Source: Burkholderiaceae bacterium
GTDB taxonomy: Bacteria > Pseudomonadota > Gammaproteobacteria > Burkholderiales > Burkholderiaceae_E
Direction of reading: 5' to 3'
DNA: 64,000 nt
Assembly (NCBI GenBank): GCA_024637155.1
Contig: JAGXFR010000058.1
Coordinates: forward strand, 21,423-85,422
In this document: one piece after another, positions 10,191 to 18,544 of the stretch
How the letters are laid out: every line of letters begins with the position of its first letter
How positions within the stretch are numbered: the first letter of the stretch is position 1
Notes under the pieces: generated by a model
What the model saw: only the letters and a program-made list of their open reading frames with translations
Database searches by the model: none
Told to the model about the DNA's origin: nothing
Position numbers and translations under genes: made by a program

Positions 10191-10850
10191 TCAGTCCTTC
10201 AAATATTCGCGGGCGAGACGCTGGAACAGCGCCTGGCCGCTCTCGGTGAGGTAGGGGGCCACCATCGAGAGCACCTGGTATGCACCCCGCGCCATCGCGG
10301 TGCTCTGGTATCCGGCCTCGTGGAAATGGCGCGCGTTGCGCACGTACTCGGACGAAAACCAGTAGGTGGCGACCACCACCATATTGGTCGACAGCGATTC
10401 GATCTCGCGCTCCGTGGCGCGCAACTCGCGCGCACGGGCCATCGCTTCGCACAGCGCCCGCGCCGCGCGCTCCTTGCGCAGCAGGATGGTCTGGAACTGG
10501 GTCTCGAGGCGACGGTTGCGTGAGAGCAGATCGTTCAGGTCGCGGTAGATGAAGCGGTACTTCCAGATCGCTTCGAACAGCAGGTGCAGGAACAGCCACG
10601 CGTCCTCGAAGTGCACTTCCCGCTTGAAGGGCGCGTCGAGCAGCGGGTCGATCTCGCGTTCGAACTCCTCGAAAATCGCGTCGACCATCTCCTCCTTGTT
10701 GCGGAAGTGGTAGTAGAGGTTGCCGGGACTGATGTTCATCTCGTCGGCGATCGCGCTCGTCGTCGTGTTGGGTTCGCCGATCTCGTTGAACAGGCGCAGC
10801 GACTGCGCGAGGATCTTCTCGCGGGTGCGTCGCGGCGGCTTGCGCTGCAT
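10191..10850 (-). CDS. TetR family transcriptional regulator
   Basis: A 219-residue TetR-type repressor. Residues 10-60 form the N-terminal helix-turn-helix region (TTSAIADEMNISPGNLYYHF), with a divergent all-helical ligand domain after it. The gene is co-directional with a phasin-like gene upstream and uup downstream, so it may control lipid or polyhydroxyalkanoate-related genes. The ligand cannot be inferred from sequence. Confidence 0.88.
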   Translation of the reverse strand: MQRKPPRRTREKILAQSLRLFNEIGEPNTTTSAIADEMNISPGNLYYHFRNKEEMVDAIFEEFEREIDPLLDAPFKREVHFEDAWLFLHLLFEAIWKYRFIYRDLNDLLSRNRRLETQFQTILLRKERAARALCEAMARARELRATEREIESLSTNMVVVATYWFSSEYVRNARHFHEAGYQSTAMARGAYQVLSMVAPYLTESGQALFQRLAREYLKD

Positions 10851-11003
10851 CGTTCGGGTTCCTTCTCAGGGGGTGTGCGCGGGGCAGGGCGAAGGATCGC
10901 GGCCAAGCGCCGCACGACCCCAGGCTGCGGGCCGCGAGCCAGGTTGATCCTGCCGAGTGTACCGCGTCGCGCAGGGAGCCGAGAAACGGCCGGACGCGCG
11001 GGT

Positions 11004-11606
11004 CTAGGGCGTCGACTCCGCTTGCGGCGCAGCGGGCGGTGCGACCGGTTTCGCCGCCTGGCGCGCCTTCTTCGGCTTGGCGGCGGCGGGCTTCATGGCT
11101 TTGGTCGCCTTCTTCGGCTTGGCCGCGGCGGCGGGCTTCCCGGCCTTGGCCGCCTTCTTCGGCTTGGCCACAGCGACCGGCCTGGCTGCCTTGGGCTTGG
11201 ACGCGTCCTTCACCGCCTGCGCCAACTTCTCGACGCGCTCGGCGAGTTGATCGATTTCCCTGCGGGTGGGTACGCCCATGCGCACCAGGGCGCGCGCGAC
11301 GCGGCTCTCGAACACATGCTCGAGCCGGTCCCAGGACTCGCTGGCCTGCCTGCCGAGATCCCCGGCGACCTTGCCGACCGTACCGGCCACCTCCCCGAAC
11401 TTTTCCTCGGCACTCGCTCGGGTGTGGCGCTCGACGTTCATCCCCTGGCGCACCAGGGATTCGAATACCTTCACCCCCTCGTCCTGTGCCTTGGCGAACG
11501 CGCCCAGGCCGGCCAGCCAGATCTGCTGCGCCGATTCGCGCACCGCGTGCGCGAAGGACTTGTTCTCACCCGCGGCCTGCGCCTTCGTGCCGGTCTTCCT
11601 GTTCAT
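11004..11606 (-). CDS. phasin-like poly(hydroxyalkanoate) granule-associated protein
   Basis: A 200-residue protein of the PhaF/PhaI type. The N-terminal 110 residues are amphipathic helices (QQIWLAGLGAFAKAQDEG is characteristic). They are followed by a coiled segment and a histone-H1-like tail made of repeated AKPKKA/AAKP units. Such tails bind DNA and help distribute PHA granules at division. No PHA synthase or depolymerase is in view, so the storage role is inferred from the family. Neighbours are an alpha/beta hydrolase upstream and a TetR regulator downstream. Confidence 0.85.
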   Translation of the reverse strand: MNRKTGTKAQAAGENKSFAHAVRESAQQIWLAGLGAFAKAQDEGVKVFESLVRQGMNVERHTRASAEEKFGEVAGTVGKVAGDLGRQASESWDRLEHVFESRVARALVRMGVPTRREIDQLAERVEKLAQAVKDASKPKAARPVAVAKPKKAAKAGKPAAAAKPKKATKAMKPAAAKPKKARQAAKPVAPPAAPQAESTP

Positions 11607-11693
11607 CGAAAATCCCTCCAGGCAGATGAAGCGGCGCGTGGCGCGCCCGAACCCAGCGCGCCCAGTGTAGGCCGACCTGCTAGAGGAGACACA

Positions 11694-12749
11694 CTAGAAC
11701 AGGCGCGTCGGCGGTGTCTCGGCTGCGATCCCGCGCGCGCGGCTCTGGTGCTCGAGCGCATCCAGCGCATCCAGCGCGTCGATCACCGCGGCCTGGGCGG
11801 CCCGCGCATAGACCAGTTCGACGTGGCCCAGCCCGGCAAAGGCGAGCGTTTGCGCACCCGCGAGGGTCTGCGGCTGGGCGGGTACGACAATGTTGTCGTG
11901 CTCGCTGCGGATCACCGTGACCCGTGTGTTGTCGTTGTGCCGTTCGGCCGCCGCGAGTTCGCGCAGCCAGACGCTGCCGGGACGCATCTCGTGCGCGTTG
12001 CGCCCGACCCCGCGGAACGCGCTGTGTGTTCCCTGATGCGGCGTGCCGATCGTGATCAGTCCCGCCATCGTGGCGTCGCCGTGCGTGCGCCGGTAGGCGC
12101 GCGCTGCCAGTCCGCCCATGCTGTGCGCCACGATCGCTACGCGCGTGTCGCCGGTGCGCTGGCGCGCTCGCTCGATCGCCGCCGCGATGATCGGAACGTA
12201 TTCGTCGATCGAACCGAAGACCGGCTCGAGATTCACCGATGCGATCGGGTGGCCCCGCGCTGCCAGCCGTGCGGCGAGCGGTTGCCACAGCGCGCGGTTG
12301 CAGACGTAGCCGTGCACCAGCAGCACGGCAATCCGCTCGGGCACCGCGGCGCTGGGCAGATCCCGATCGCCGAACCAGAGCTGCGCGTAGAAAAAGGCGC
12401 GCAGCGACGCCGCGATCTCGCCGAGCCAGGCGCGCAGCGTGGGAACGCGCTCCCATCCAGGAGGGGACGGGACTCTCGTCAGGCGCGCCGGGGCCGCACC
12501 GTGCGTTTCCGCCGCCTCCCTGACGGCGCCGGGTGCGTGAATTCCCGCGCGCCTTGCTTTGCGGGCAGCGCGCGCGACAAACCCGAATTCCACCCCCAGC
12601 ACCCCGACGTGGATCCCCTCGACGAGCGCCAGGCCCGCGAGCAGCGCCCACCCCGTCGGCCAACCCCGCCAGGCGACGAGCGCGAGGGCGATCGCGCCGG
12701 CGCCGGCGAGCGCGAGCGCGAACAGCAAGCGCAGGAGGTGGGCGAGCAT
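11694..12749 (-). CDS. membrane-anchored alpha/beta hydrolase (lipase/esterase-like)
   Basis: A 351-residue protein. Two hydrophobic N-terminal segments (about residues 5-25 and 33-52) suggest inner-membrane anchoring. The hydrolase fold shows an oxyanion HGYVCN motif, the nucleophile elbow AHSMGG (Ser), a candidate acid in SEHDN and the catalytic His in GLGHVE. It resembles bacterial PGAP1/lipase-like proteins. It starts 8 bp after the GMC oxidoreductase stop. The ATG at 12749 has no strong ribosome binding site but coupling is likely. The substrate is unknown. Confidence 0.82.
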   Translation of the reverse strand: MLAHLLRLLFALALAGAGAIALALVAWRGWPTGWALLAGLALVEGIHVGVLGVEFGFVARAARKARRAGIHAPGAVREAAETHGAAPARLTRVPSPPGWERVPTLRAWLGEIAASLRAFFYAQLWFGDRDLPSAAVPERIAVLLVHGYVCNRALWQPLAARLAARGHPIASVNLEPVFGSIDEYVPIIAAAIERARQRTGDTRVAIVAHSMGGLAARAYRRTHGDATMAGLITIGTPHQGTHSAFRGVGRNAHEMRPGSVWLRELAAAERHNDNTRVTVIRSEHDNIVVPAQPQTLAGAQTLAFAGLGHVELVYARAAQAAVIDALDALDALEHQSRARGIAAETPPTRLF

Positions 12750-12757
12750 CGTCTGGC

Positions 12758-14374
12758 TCAGGCGAGCGGCACGGGGGCACGTCCGCTCAGGCGTTCGGCG
12801 AGTCCCGCACTCGCGCGAGCGCTGATCGCAAAGATCGTCAGCTGCGGGTTCGCGCCCAGCGAGGTCGGAAAGACCGATCCGTCATGGATCGAGACGTTGT
12901 CGAGGTGCCGATGCCGACCGTCGGGGTCCACCAGCCCGTCGCGCTCGCTCGCGGACATCGGACAGCCCCCCATCACGTGGGCGGACACCACCCGCGTCAG
13001 GTGCGGCTGCATCGGCAGTGCGAGGATCGCCGCACGCGCCTGCGCCCAGGAGCGGTAGCCGGTGGCGAGTTCGTGAATCGGGTAGACGGTATGCGCGCCC
13101 GCCGCGAACTGAATCTCCGCCATCGACAGCAGCGCACGCCGCGCGCCATCGAACAGGTACTCGCCGAGCGGGTAGTCGAGCACCGGCGTGCCGTCGTCAT
13201 GCAGCGCGACGGTGCCGCCGGGACTCTCGGAATGGAAGCCGTCGCGCAGCAGCGCGATCGTCGCATGGGTGTGCACGAAATCGCGCATGCGCTGCACGTG
13301 CTCGGCACCGAACCCCGGGAGCGTCGTAGCCGTGAGCACCGGGTGCAGCGGAGGCACCTCGAGTTTGTATCCGATCGGTCCGTCGAGCGGATTGCGCTCG
13401 AGAAAGTGGTCGCTGTAGTGCACCTGCGGGGCGCCGCGGTGACCGTCGACGCGCTGCGCGAATACCGCTGCCGAGACCACAGTCGGGTGCAGGAAGGTGC
13501 GCCGGCCGGTGAGCCCGTGCGGATCCGGCGCCTGCGAGCGCAGCAGCAGCGCCGGCGTGTTGATCGCCCCGCCGGCGAGCACGAAGTGGCGTGCCGCAAC
13601 GCTCAGCCCCGGCCCGCTCGGGTGCAGTCCGGACGCGTCGAGCCACTCGACCTCGAGTGTCTGCGCCTGGCGGGCGCTGAACGAGAGTCGCGCCGCGCGC
13701 GCTCGCGTGAGCAGGATCGCGCCGTGCTCGAGCGCGGCGGGAATCGTCGTGTCGAGCATGGCGGTCTTGCCATTGACCGGGCAGCCCATGCCGCAGTAAC
13801 CCAGATCGATGCAGTCGCTCACGTTGCGCATCACCCGCGCCGTGGCAATCCCGAGTCGCTGCGCGCCCCGATGCAGGATCTCGTTGTTCTCGTTGGCCCG
13901 CGCCGTCCAGGGTGCCACGGAAAAGCGCCGCTCGACCTGATCGAACCACGGCGCGAGCTGCTCGGCGGCGTACATGCCCAATCCGAAACGCTGTGCCCAC
14001 CAGGCGAGCGTGGCGGCCGGGGCGCGCAGGCAGGTGGTCCAGTTGACGGTCGTCGTGCCACCCACGCAGCGGCCCTGCAGGATGTTGATCGCCTTGTCGC
14101 GGGTCTTGCGGGCGGCCGACTCCTGATAGAGCTGCGGATAGGCCTCGGATTCGAGCATGTTGAAGTCGCGCGAGCTCTTGAGCGGTCCTTCCTCGATCAT
14201 CACGACGCGCAGCCCGCTGCGGGCCAGCACCTCGGCGCTGATCGCGCCACCCGCTCCAGTGCCCACGATCGCCACATCGCACTCGATGCGCTCGGGGCGT
14301 CGCGCGTCGTCTGCGCCGATCACCCGCCAACCGCGCGCGAGGCCCGCGAGGATCGGATCGGGCGCGCTGCTCAT
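12758..14374 (-). CDS. GMC family FAD-dependent oxidoreductase
   Basis: A 538-residue flavoprotein. The N-terminal FAD-binding GTGAGG motif is at residues 38-43. The region GRCVGGTTTVNW and the C-terminal part (SAHVMGGCPM, then GANPQLT) fit the GMC family, which oxidises alcohols or sterols. A short Cys motif (CGMGCPVNGK) resembles those of cholesterol- and alcohol-dehydrogenase-like members. The gene follows a Tat-exported small protein by 24 bp, a common arrangement with gluconate-dehydrogenase-like enzymes. No cytochrome c subunit is adjacent. The substrate is unknown. Confidence 0.9.
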   Translation of the reverse strand: MSSAPDPILAGLARGWRVIGADDARRPERIECDVAIVGTGAGGAISAEVLARSGLRVVMIEEGPLKSSRDFNMLESEAYPQLYQESAARKTRDKAINILQGRCVGGTTTVNWTTCLRAPAATLAWWAQRFGLGMYAAEQLAPWFDQVERRFSVAPWTARANENNEILHRGAQRLGIATARVMRNVSDCIDLGYCGMGCPVNGKTAMLDTTIPAALEHGAILLTRARAARLSFSARQAQTLEVEWLDASGLHPSGPGLSVAARHFVLAGGAINTPALLLRSQAPDPHGLTGRRTFLHPTVVSAAVFAQRVDGHRGAPQVHYSDHFLERNPLDGPIGYKLEVPPLHPVLTATTLPGFGAEHVQRMRDFVHTHATIALLRDGFHSESPGGTVALHDDGTPVLDYPLGEYLFDGARRALLSMAEIQFAAGAHTVYPIHELATGYRSWAQARAAILALPMQPHLTRVVSAHVMGGCPMSASERDGLVDPDGRHRHLDNVSIHDGSVFPTSLGANPQLTIFAISARASAGLAERLSGRAPVPLA

Positions 14375-14398
14375 GACTCGGCCTCGTTCATCACGGAC

Positions 14399-14893
14399 TC
14401 ACAGCCGAAGCGGGCCAGCGTACCCGATCGCGTCCCACGACGCGGCCTGCGCATACCAGGGCCCGATGATGAGCTGGTGCAGCCCCTGGTAAGCGCCCTG
14501 CAGCAGTTCCAGTCGGTGCATGCGCCACCCCTGGAGGAACGCCGCGACCTCGCCGACCGGAGCGCGGGGCAGGTCGACCGAAACGCCGGTCAACAGCCAG
14601 CGCATCGGTGCAATCGAGAGCAGCGCGAAGAGCTGCGCCAGTTCGCGCTGCGTTTCCGGCGCGAGCGCGGCCAGCGCTTCCTGGCTCGCGGCCAGCGTGC
14701 GCGTGAGCGCCTTCTCGTGCTGTGCCGGCTCGGCGGGCAGGGCGCCCGCGAGGATGGCCGGGATCAGCGCGCGCAGCACACTCTCGCGATCGCGCGCGGC
14801 GTCGCGACCCGCGAGCAGCGCCACCGTGCCACCGACGGCGAGCAGCGCGCCGCCCAGAAGGCCTGCCTTGAGAACCGTGCGTCGCGATGTCAT
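14399..14893 (-). CDS. Tat-signal protein, small subunit partner of the GMC oxidoreductase
   Basis: A 164-residue protein. The ATG at 14893 is chosen because it opens directly on a twin-arginine signal (SRRTVLKAG) plus a hydrophobic stretch. An in-frame start at 14977 would bury the signal. The remainder is helical and resembles gluconate 2-dehydrogenase subunit 3-like proteins, which escort or complement GMC flavoproteins. Its place immediately upstream of the GMC gene supports this. Function beyond partnership is inference. Confidence 0.8.
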   Translation of the reverse strand: MTSRRTVLKAGLLGGALLAVGGTVALLAGRDAARDRESVLRALIPAILAGALPAEPAQHEKALTRTLAASQEALAALAPETQRELAQLFALLSIAPMRWLLTGVSVDLPRAPVGEVAAFLQGWRMHRLELLQGAYQGLHQLIIGPWYAQAASWDAIGYAGPLRL

Positions 14894-14927
14894 GGCGCCC
14901 CCGCTTCTGCCGCCTGCAGCGCGGCAC

Positions 14928-15365
14928 TCACGAAAGACCCACCCAGCCGAGCACGCCGATCCAGGTCGCGCCGGCAATGGTGAGCGCCACCATCACGGCG
15001 GCGCTGGCGAGATCCTTGGCCCGGCCGGCCAACTCGTGGTGCTCGGGGCTCGCCAGGTCGACCACCGCCTCGATCGCCGAATTGAGCAGCTCGATGACGA
15101 GCACCAGCACCAGAGGGGCGATCAGGGCGGCGCGCGCGGCCAGCGGCACATCGAGCCACAGCGCGATCGCGGTCCCCGCTGCGAGCAGCCAGAGCTCGTG
15201 GCGAAATGCGGCTTCGTGGCGCCAGGCGTGCCCGAGTCCGGCGAGCGATTGGCGCGTTGGCGGACCCAGGCGCCGGATGGCGTGGGCCAGTCCTCGGTTG
15301 TGTCCTCGGTTGTGTCCTCGGTTGTGTGTTCGGTTGTGTGTTCGGTTGTGTTGGCTCGTCTTCAT
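14928..15365 (-). CDS. dgkA: diacylglycerol kinase DgkA with repetitive N-terminal extension
   Basis: A 145-residue integral membrane kinase that phosphorylates diacylglycerol to phosphatidate. The family core is complete: an amphipathic start (AWRHEAAFRHE), three TM helices and the catalytic signature ELLNSAIEAVVD. The ATG at 15365 gives about 25 extra N-terminal residues built from four-residue THNR/GHNR repeats, encoded by the 12-bp DNA repeat at 15289-15348. The usual family length is about 120 residues. The rpsF promoter overlaps the start region on the other strand. Confidence 0.9.
   Translation of the reverse strand: MKTSQHNRTHNRTHNRGHNRGHNRGLAHAIRRLGPPTRQSLAGLGHAWRHEAAFRHELWLLAAGTAIALWLDVPLAARAALIAPLVLVLVIELLNSAIEAVVDLASPEHHELAGRAKDLASAAVMVALTIAGATWIGVLGWVGLS
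15289..15348. repeat. five 12-bp tandem repeats inside dgkA 5' end
   Basis: Read on the plus strand there are five consecutive 12-bp units. The first three are (A/T)GTCCTCGGTTG and the last two are TGTGTTCGGTTG. They encode the HNRG/HNRT repeats of the DgkA N-terminus. Because the unit is a multiple of three, gain or loss of copies would keep frame. The array ends 2 bp before the predicted -35 of the rpsF promoter. Confidence 0.9.
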
Positions 15366-15379
15366 GAAACCGCTATAAT
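15351..15379 (+). promoter_or_regulatory. predicted sigma70 promoter of the rpsF operon
   Basis: TTGGCT (15351-15356), a 17-bp spacer and a perfect TATAAT (15374-15379) lie 119 bp before the rpsF ATG. The promoter overlaps the divergent dgkA start codon. Confidence 0.7.
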
Positions 15380-15497
15380 CCTCGGTTCCTTGCCGCCAGT
15401 CGATGGTGACGCATCGCGCGGCGGCCTCTGTCCACAAGGAATCGGTCACTCCCGGATTGAATCCGGAGGTGCCGCATTTTCATAACAAGGAGATTGC

Positions 15498-15878
15498 ATG
15501 CGTCACTATGAGATTGTATTCATTGTCCACCCGGACCAGAGCGAACAGGTCCCGGGGATGATCGAGCGCTACCGCGCGATCGTCGAATCCCAGCAAGGCA
15601 AGGTCCATCGGCTCGAAGACTGGGGGCGGCGCCAGCTGGCCTACCCGATCGAGAAGATCGCCAAGGCCCACTACGTGCTGATGAACATCGAATGCGGCAC
15701 CGAGAGCCTGGCTGAGCTCGGACACGCCTTCAAGTTCAACGATGCGGTGATGCGCCACCTGATCGTCGCGATGAAGAAGGCCGAGTCGGGCCCGTCGCCG
15801 ATGTGGAAGCAGATCCAGCGCGACGAAGTGCGCAAGGGCGCAACCGTCACCGAAGAGCAGACCCCGGCTGCAGCCTGA
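15498..15878 (+). CDS. rpsF: 30S ribosomal protein S6
   Basis: A 126-residue S6 protein (starts [17 protein letters not shown]) with the typical [10 protein letters not shown] segment and an acidic/alanine-rich tail. It binds 16S rRNA with S18. A strong AAGGAG precedes the ATG. It is first in the rpsF-priB-rpsR-rplI operon. Confidence 0.98.
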   Translation: MRHYEIVFIVHPDQSEQVPGMIERYRAIVESQQGKVHRLEDWGRRQLAYPIEKIAKAHYVLMNIECGTESLAELGHAFKFNDAVMRHLIVAMKKAESGPSPMWKQIQRDEVRKGATVTEEQTPAAA

Positions 15879-15891
15879 CGCTCCCGCTCCC

Positions 15892-16191
15892 GTGACCAAC
15901 CGGCTGGAACTCGACGCGGTGCTGTGCGAACGCGACGCGTTGCGCTACACGCCGGCGGGAATTCCGATGCTGACGACCAGCGTACGGCACCAGTCGCAGC
16001 AGATGGAAGCGGGTCATGCGCGGGAAGTGGAGTTCGAGCTTCAGGCGATCTTTGCGGGTGTCACAGCCGAGCGGGCCGATCGCCTGCCGCTGGGACGAGC
16101 GCTTCATCTGAGCGGGTTCATCGCCCCCAGACGGCGCGGCGCGAGGGTCGTGGCACTGCACGTCAACGAGTTTCTTGAAATCGAAAAGTAG
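15892..16191 (+). CDS. priB: primosomal replication protein PriB
   Basis: A 99-residue single OB-fold protein, related to SSB, that helps restart stalled replication forks with PriA. It begins at GTG (15892), 13 bp after rpsF, and the N-terminus NRLELDA is the usual PriB start. Its position between rpsF and rpsR is the conserved one in beta- and gammaproteobacteria. Confidence 0.94.
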   Translation: MTNRLELDAVLCERDALRYTPAGIPMLTTSVRHQSQQMEAGHAREVEFELQAIFAGVTAERADRLPLGRALHLSGFIAPRRRGARVVALHVNEFLEIEK

Positions 16192-16202
16192 AGAGGTACG
16201 AC

Positions 16203-16487
16203 ATGGCATTCATGCGCCGCGGTTCAAAAGACAAGAAAGATCGCAAGGGAAAGCGTCCGGGACAGTCAGCGCTGTTCAAGCGCAAGAAGTTCTGCCGCTT
16301 CACCGCCGAGAAGGTGGAGTGGATCGACTACAAGGACGTCGACGTTCTGAAGGACTTCATTTCCGAAAACGGCAAGATCATTCCGGCCCGGCTGACCGGG
16401 ACCAGGGCGAAGTTTCAGCGCCAGCTGTCCGACGCCATCAAGCGGGCGCGCTTCCTGGCGCTGTTGCCCTACACGGACGCGCACTGA
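16203..16487 (+). CDS. rpsR: 30S ribosomal protein S18
   Basis: A 94-residue S18 protein. The basic N-terminus is followed by [21 protein letters not shown] and a C-terminal [11 protein letters not shown] segment, both diagnostic. It forms a heterodimer with S6 on the small-subunit platform. A GAGAGG box precedes the ATG. Confidence 0.98.
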   Translation: MAFMRRGSKDKKDRKGKRPGQSALFKRKKFCRFTAEKVEWIDYKDVDVLKDFISENGKIIPARLTGTRAKFQRQLSDAIKRARFLALLPYTDAH

Positions 16488-16501
16488 GAGAGGACACGAA
16501 G

Positions 16502-16948
16502 ATGCAGATCATTCTGATCGACAGGGTGGAGGGCCTCGGTGGCCTTGGCGACATCGTCAAGGTCAAGGACGGCTATGCCCGCAATTTCCTGATTCCCACG
16601 GGCAAGGCCCGCCGGGCGACCAGCGCCGCGCTGCGCGAGTTCGAGCTCAAGCGAGCCGAGATGGAGCGCGTGCTGGCCGAGAAGGTGGCCACGGCGCGCG
16701 CCCTGGCCGAGCGCATCGAGGGGGCGACCGTTCAGGTCACCGCCAACGCGGGCCCGGACGGACGGCTGTTCGGCTCGATCACCAACGCCGACATCGCCGA
16801 CGGGCTGGCCAAGCTCGGCTTCGAGATCGAGCGCGGCACGATTCGCATGCCCGACGGTCCGCTCAAGGCCATTGGCGATGTGAAGCTCGTGGTCGGGATC
16901 TACGCCGACGTCACCGCCGAGATCAACGTCTCGGTGCTCGGCGAGTAG
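16502..16948 (+). CDS. rplI: 50S ribosomal protein L9
   Basis: A 148-residue protein with the two-domain L9 layout: an N-terminal rRNA-binding domain (MQIILIDRVEGLGGLGD and the KDGYARNFLIP motif), a long connecting helix and a C-terminal domain. The ATG at 16502 is preceded by GAGAGGA. The longer upstream frame runs through rpsR in another frame and is not used. Last gene of the operon, followed by a hairpin. Confidence 0.98.
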   Translation: MQIILIDRVEGLGGLGDIVKVKDGYARNFLIPTGKARRATSAALREFELKRAEMERVLAEKVATARALAERIEGATVQVTANAGPDGRLFGSITNADIADGLAKLGFEIERGTIRMPDGPLKAIGDVKLVVGIYADVTAEINVSVLGE

Positions 16949-17015
16949 GCGCAGGCAGGATCGGCGCCCGGGTCCGCTCCCCAGGGGCGGCACCGGGACG
17001 GCCGAGCCGCAGCAC

Positions 17016-17043
17016 AGGGGCGCCGCGGCGCCCCTCGTGTTTT
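17016..17043 (+). terminator. predicted intrinsic terminator after rplI
   Basis: A perfect 9-bp stem (AGGGGCGCC / GGCGCCCCT) with a 2-base loop is followed by CGTGTTTT. It lies 67 bp after the rplI stop and before dnaB. The T-run is short, so termination may be partial. Confidence 0.65.
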
Positions 17044-17087
17044 CCGAGCGGTGCATCGATGGGTGGATTTCTCCTACACTGACGGTT

Positions 17088-18479
17088 ATGGCAGCGGCGA
17101 ATCAGGCACCCCAGAGAACGGACCCCCAGATTGCGGCGCTGCGCCTTCCGCCGCACTCGGTCGAGGCCGAACAGGCGGTGCTGGGCGGCCTGCTGCTCGA
17201 CAATGCCGCCTTCGACCGGATCGCCGACGTGGTGCGCGGCGCGGATTTCTACCGCTACGACCACCGGCTGATCTGGGAGCAGATGAGCACGATGATCGGC
17301 AAGAACCGGCCGGCCGACGTGGTCACCGTGTTCGAGTCGCTGCAGTCGGCGGGGAACGCCGAGGAAATCGGCGGCGGGCTCGTCTACCTGAACTCGCTGG
17401 CGCAGGGTACGCCGTCGGCGGCCAACATCCGCCGCTACGCCGAGATCGTGCGCGACCGCGCCATCCTGCGCCGGCTGATCGCCACCTCTGACGAGATTGC
17501 CACCTCCGCGCTGAACCCGCAGGGGCGCGAGACGCGGCAGCTGCTCGACGAGGCCGAGGCGAAGATGCTCGCCGTCTCCGAGGATCGGGCGCGCACCCAG
17601 ACCGGCTTTCTGCCGCTCACCGGCGTGCTCGCCGAAGTGATCGAACGCGTCAACACGCTCTACGAGCAGGAGAACCACAGCGACGTCACGGGCGTGGCCA
17701 CCGGCTATCTCGAGCTGGACAAGCTGACCTCGGGATTGCAGCCTGGGGATCTCGTGGTGGTGGCCGGGCGGCCGTCGATGGGCAAGACCGCGCTCTCGCT
17801 GAACATCGCCGAGCACGTGGCGCTCGAGCTGCAGATGCCGGTGGCGGTGTTCAGCATGGAGATGGGTGCGACGCAACTCGCGCAGCGGCTGCTGTGCTCG
17901 GTCGGCCGGCTCGACCACCAGCGTCTGCGCACCGGGCGGCTCAACGACGACGATTGGCCGCGTCTCACCAGCGCGATCCGCAAAATGCAGGACGCGCAGC
18001 TCTTCATCGACGAGACACCGGCGCTCAACGCGCTGGAACTGCGCGCGCGCGCGCGCCGACTCTCGCGCCAGTGCAGCCAGCTCGGTCTGGTGATCGTCGA
18101 CTACATCCAGCTCATGGCTGCCACCGGGTCGGGCGAGAACCGGGCGACCGAAATCTCGGAAATCTCGCGCTCCCTGAAGGCGCTGGCGAAGGAACTCAAG
18201 TGCCCGGTGATTGCGCTCTCACAGTTGAACCGTGCCCTGGAGCAGCGCCCGAACAAGCGCCCGGTCATGTCCGACCTGCGTGAATCAGGCGCGATCGAAC
18301 AGGATGCAGACGTGATCCTGTTCATCTACCGCGACGAGGTCTACAACCCCGATTCGCCCGAAAAGGGGACCGCGGAAGTGATCATCGGCAAGCAGCGCAA
18401 CGGGCCGCTGGGAACCGTGCGCATGACCTTCGTCGGCCAGCACACCAAGTTCGAGAATTACATGCCGGGTATCGGTTGA
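17088..18479 (+). CDS. dnaB: replicative DNA helicase DnaB
   Basis: A 463-residue hexameric 5'-3' helicase. The N-terminal interaction domain starts LPPHSVEAEQAVLGG. The RecA-like domain carries Walker A GRPSMGKTAL, the Walker B region LVIVDYIQLM, and a C-terminal SDLRESGAIEQDADVI motif. The ATG at 17088 is preferred over an in-frame GTG at 17037, which would run through the terminator tail. No intein is seen. The position after rplI is the conserved one. Confidence 0.97.
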   Translation: MAAANQAPQRTDPQIAALRLPPHSVEAEQAVLGGLLLDNAAFDRIADVVRGADFYRYDHRLIWEQMSTMIGKNRPADVVTVFESLQSAGNAEEIGGGLVYLNSLAQGTPSAANIRRYAEIVRDRAILRRLIATSDEIATSALNPQGRETRQLLDEAEAKMLAVSEDRARTQTGFLPLTGVLAEVIERVNTLYEQENHSDVTGVATGYLELDKLTSGLQPGDLVVVAGRPSMGKTALSLNIAEHVALELQMPVAVFSMEMGATQLAQRLLCSVGRLDHQRLRTGRLNDDDWPRLTSAIRKMQDAQLFIDETPALNALELRARARRLSRQCSQLGLVIVDYIQLMAATGSGENRATEISEISRSLKALAKELKCPVIALSQLNRALEQRPNKRPVMSDLRESGAIEQDADVILFIYRDEVYNPDSPEKGTAEVIIGKQRNGPLGTVRMTFVGQHTKFENYMPGIG

Positions 18480-18544
18480 ACGGCGCCGGGTTGCCCGGCG
18501 CGACCCGATCTCGAACGCGGCCACATCCGGCCAGAGGAACGCGA

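Noticed and set aside
8025..10523. 832-codon open frame on the plus strand opposite uup
   Set aside because: It lies antisense to the clearly real uup gene and has no recognisable domain.
15289..15348. Short repeats considered as a CRISPR-like array
   Set aside because: The units are contiguous 12-mers without spacers and lie in frame inside dgkA.
17037..17087. Upstream GTG start for DnaB
   Set aside because: It would add 17 residues read through the rplI terminator tail; the ATG at 17088 matches the family N-terminus.
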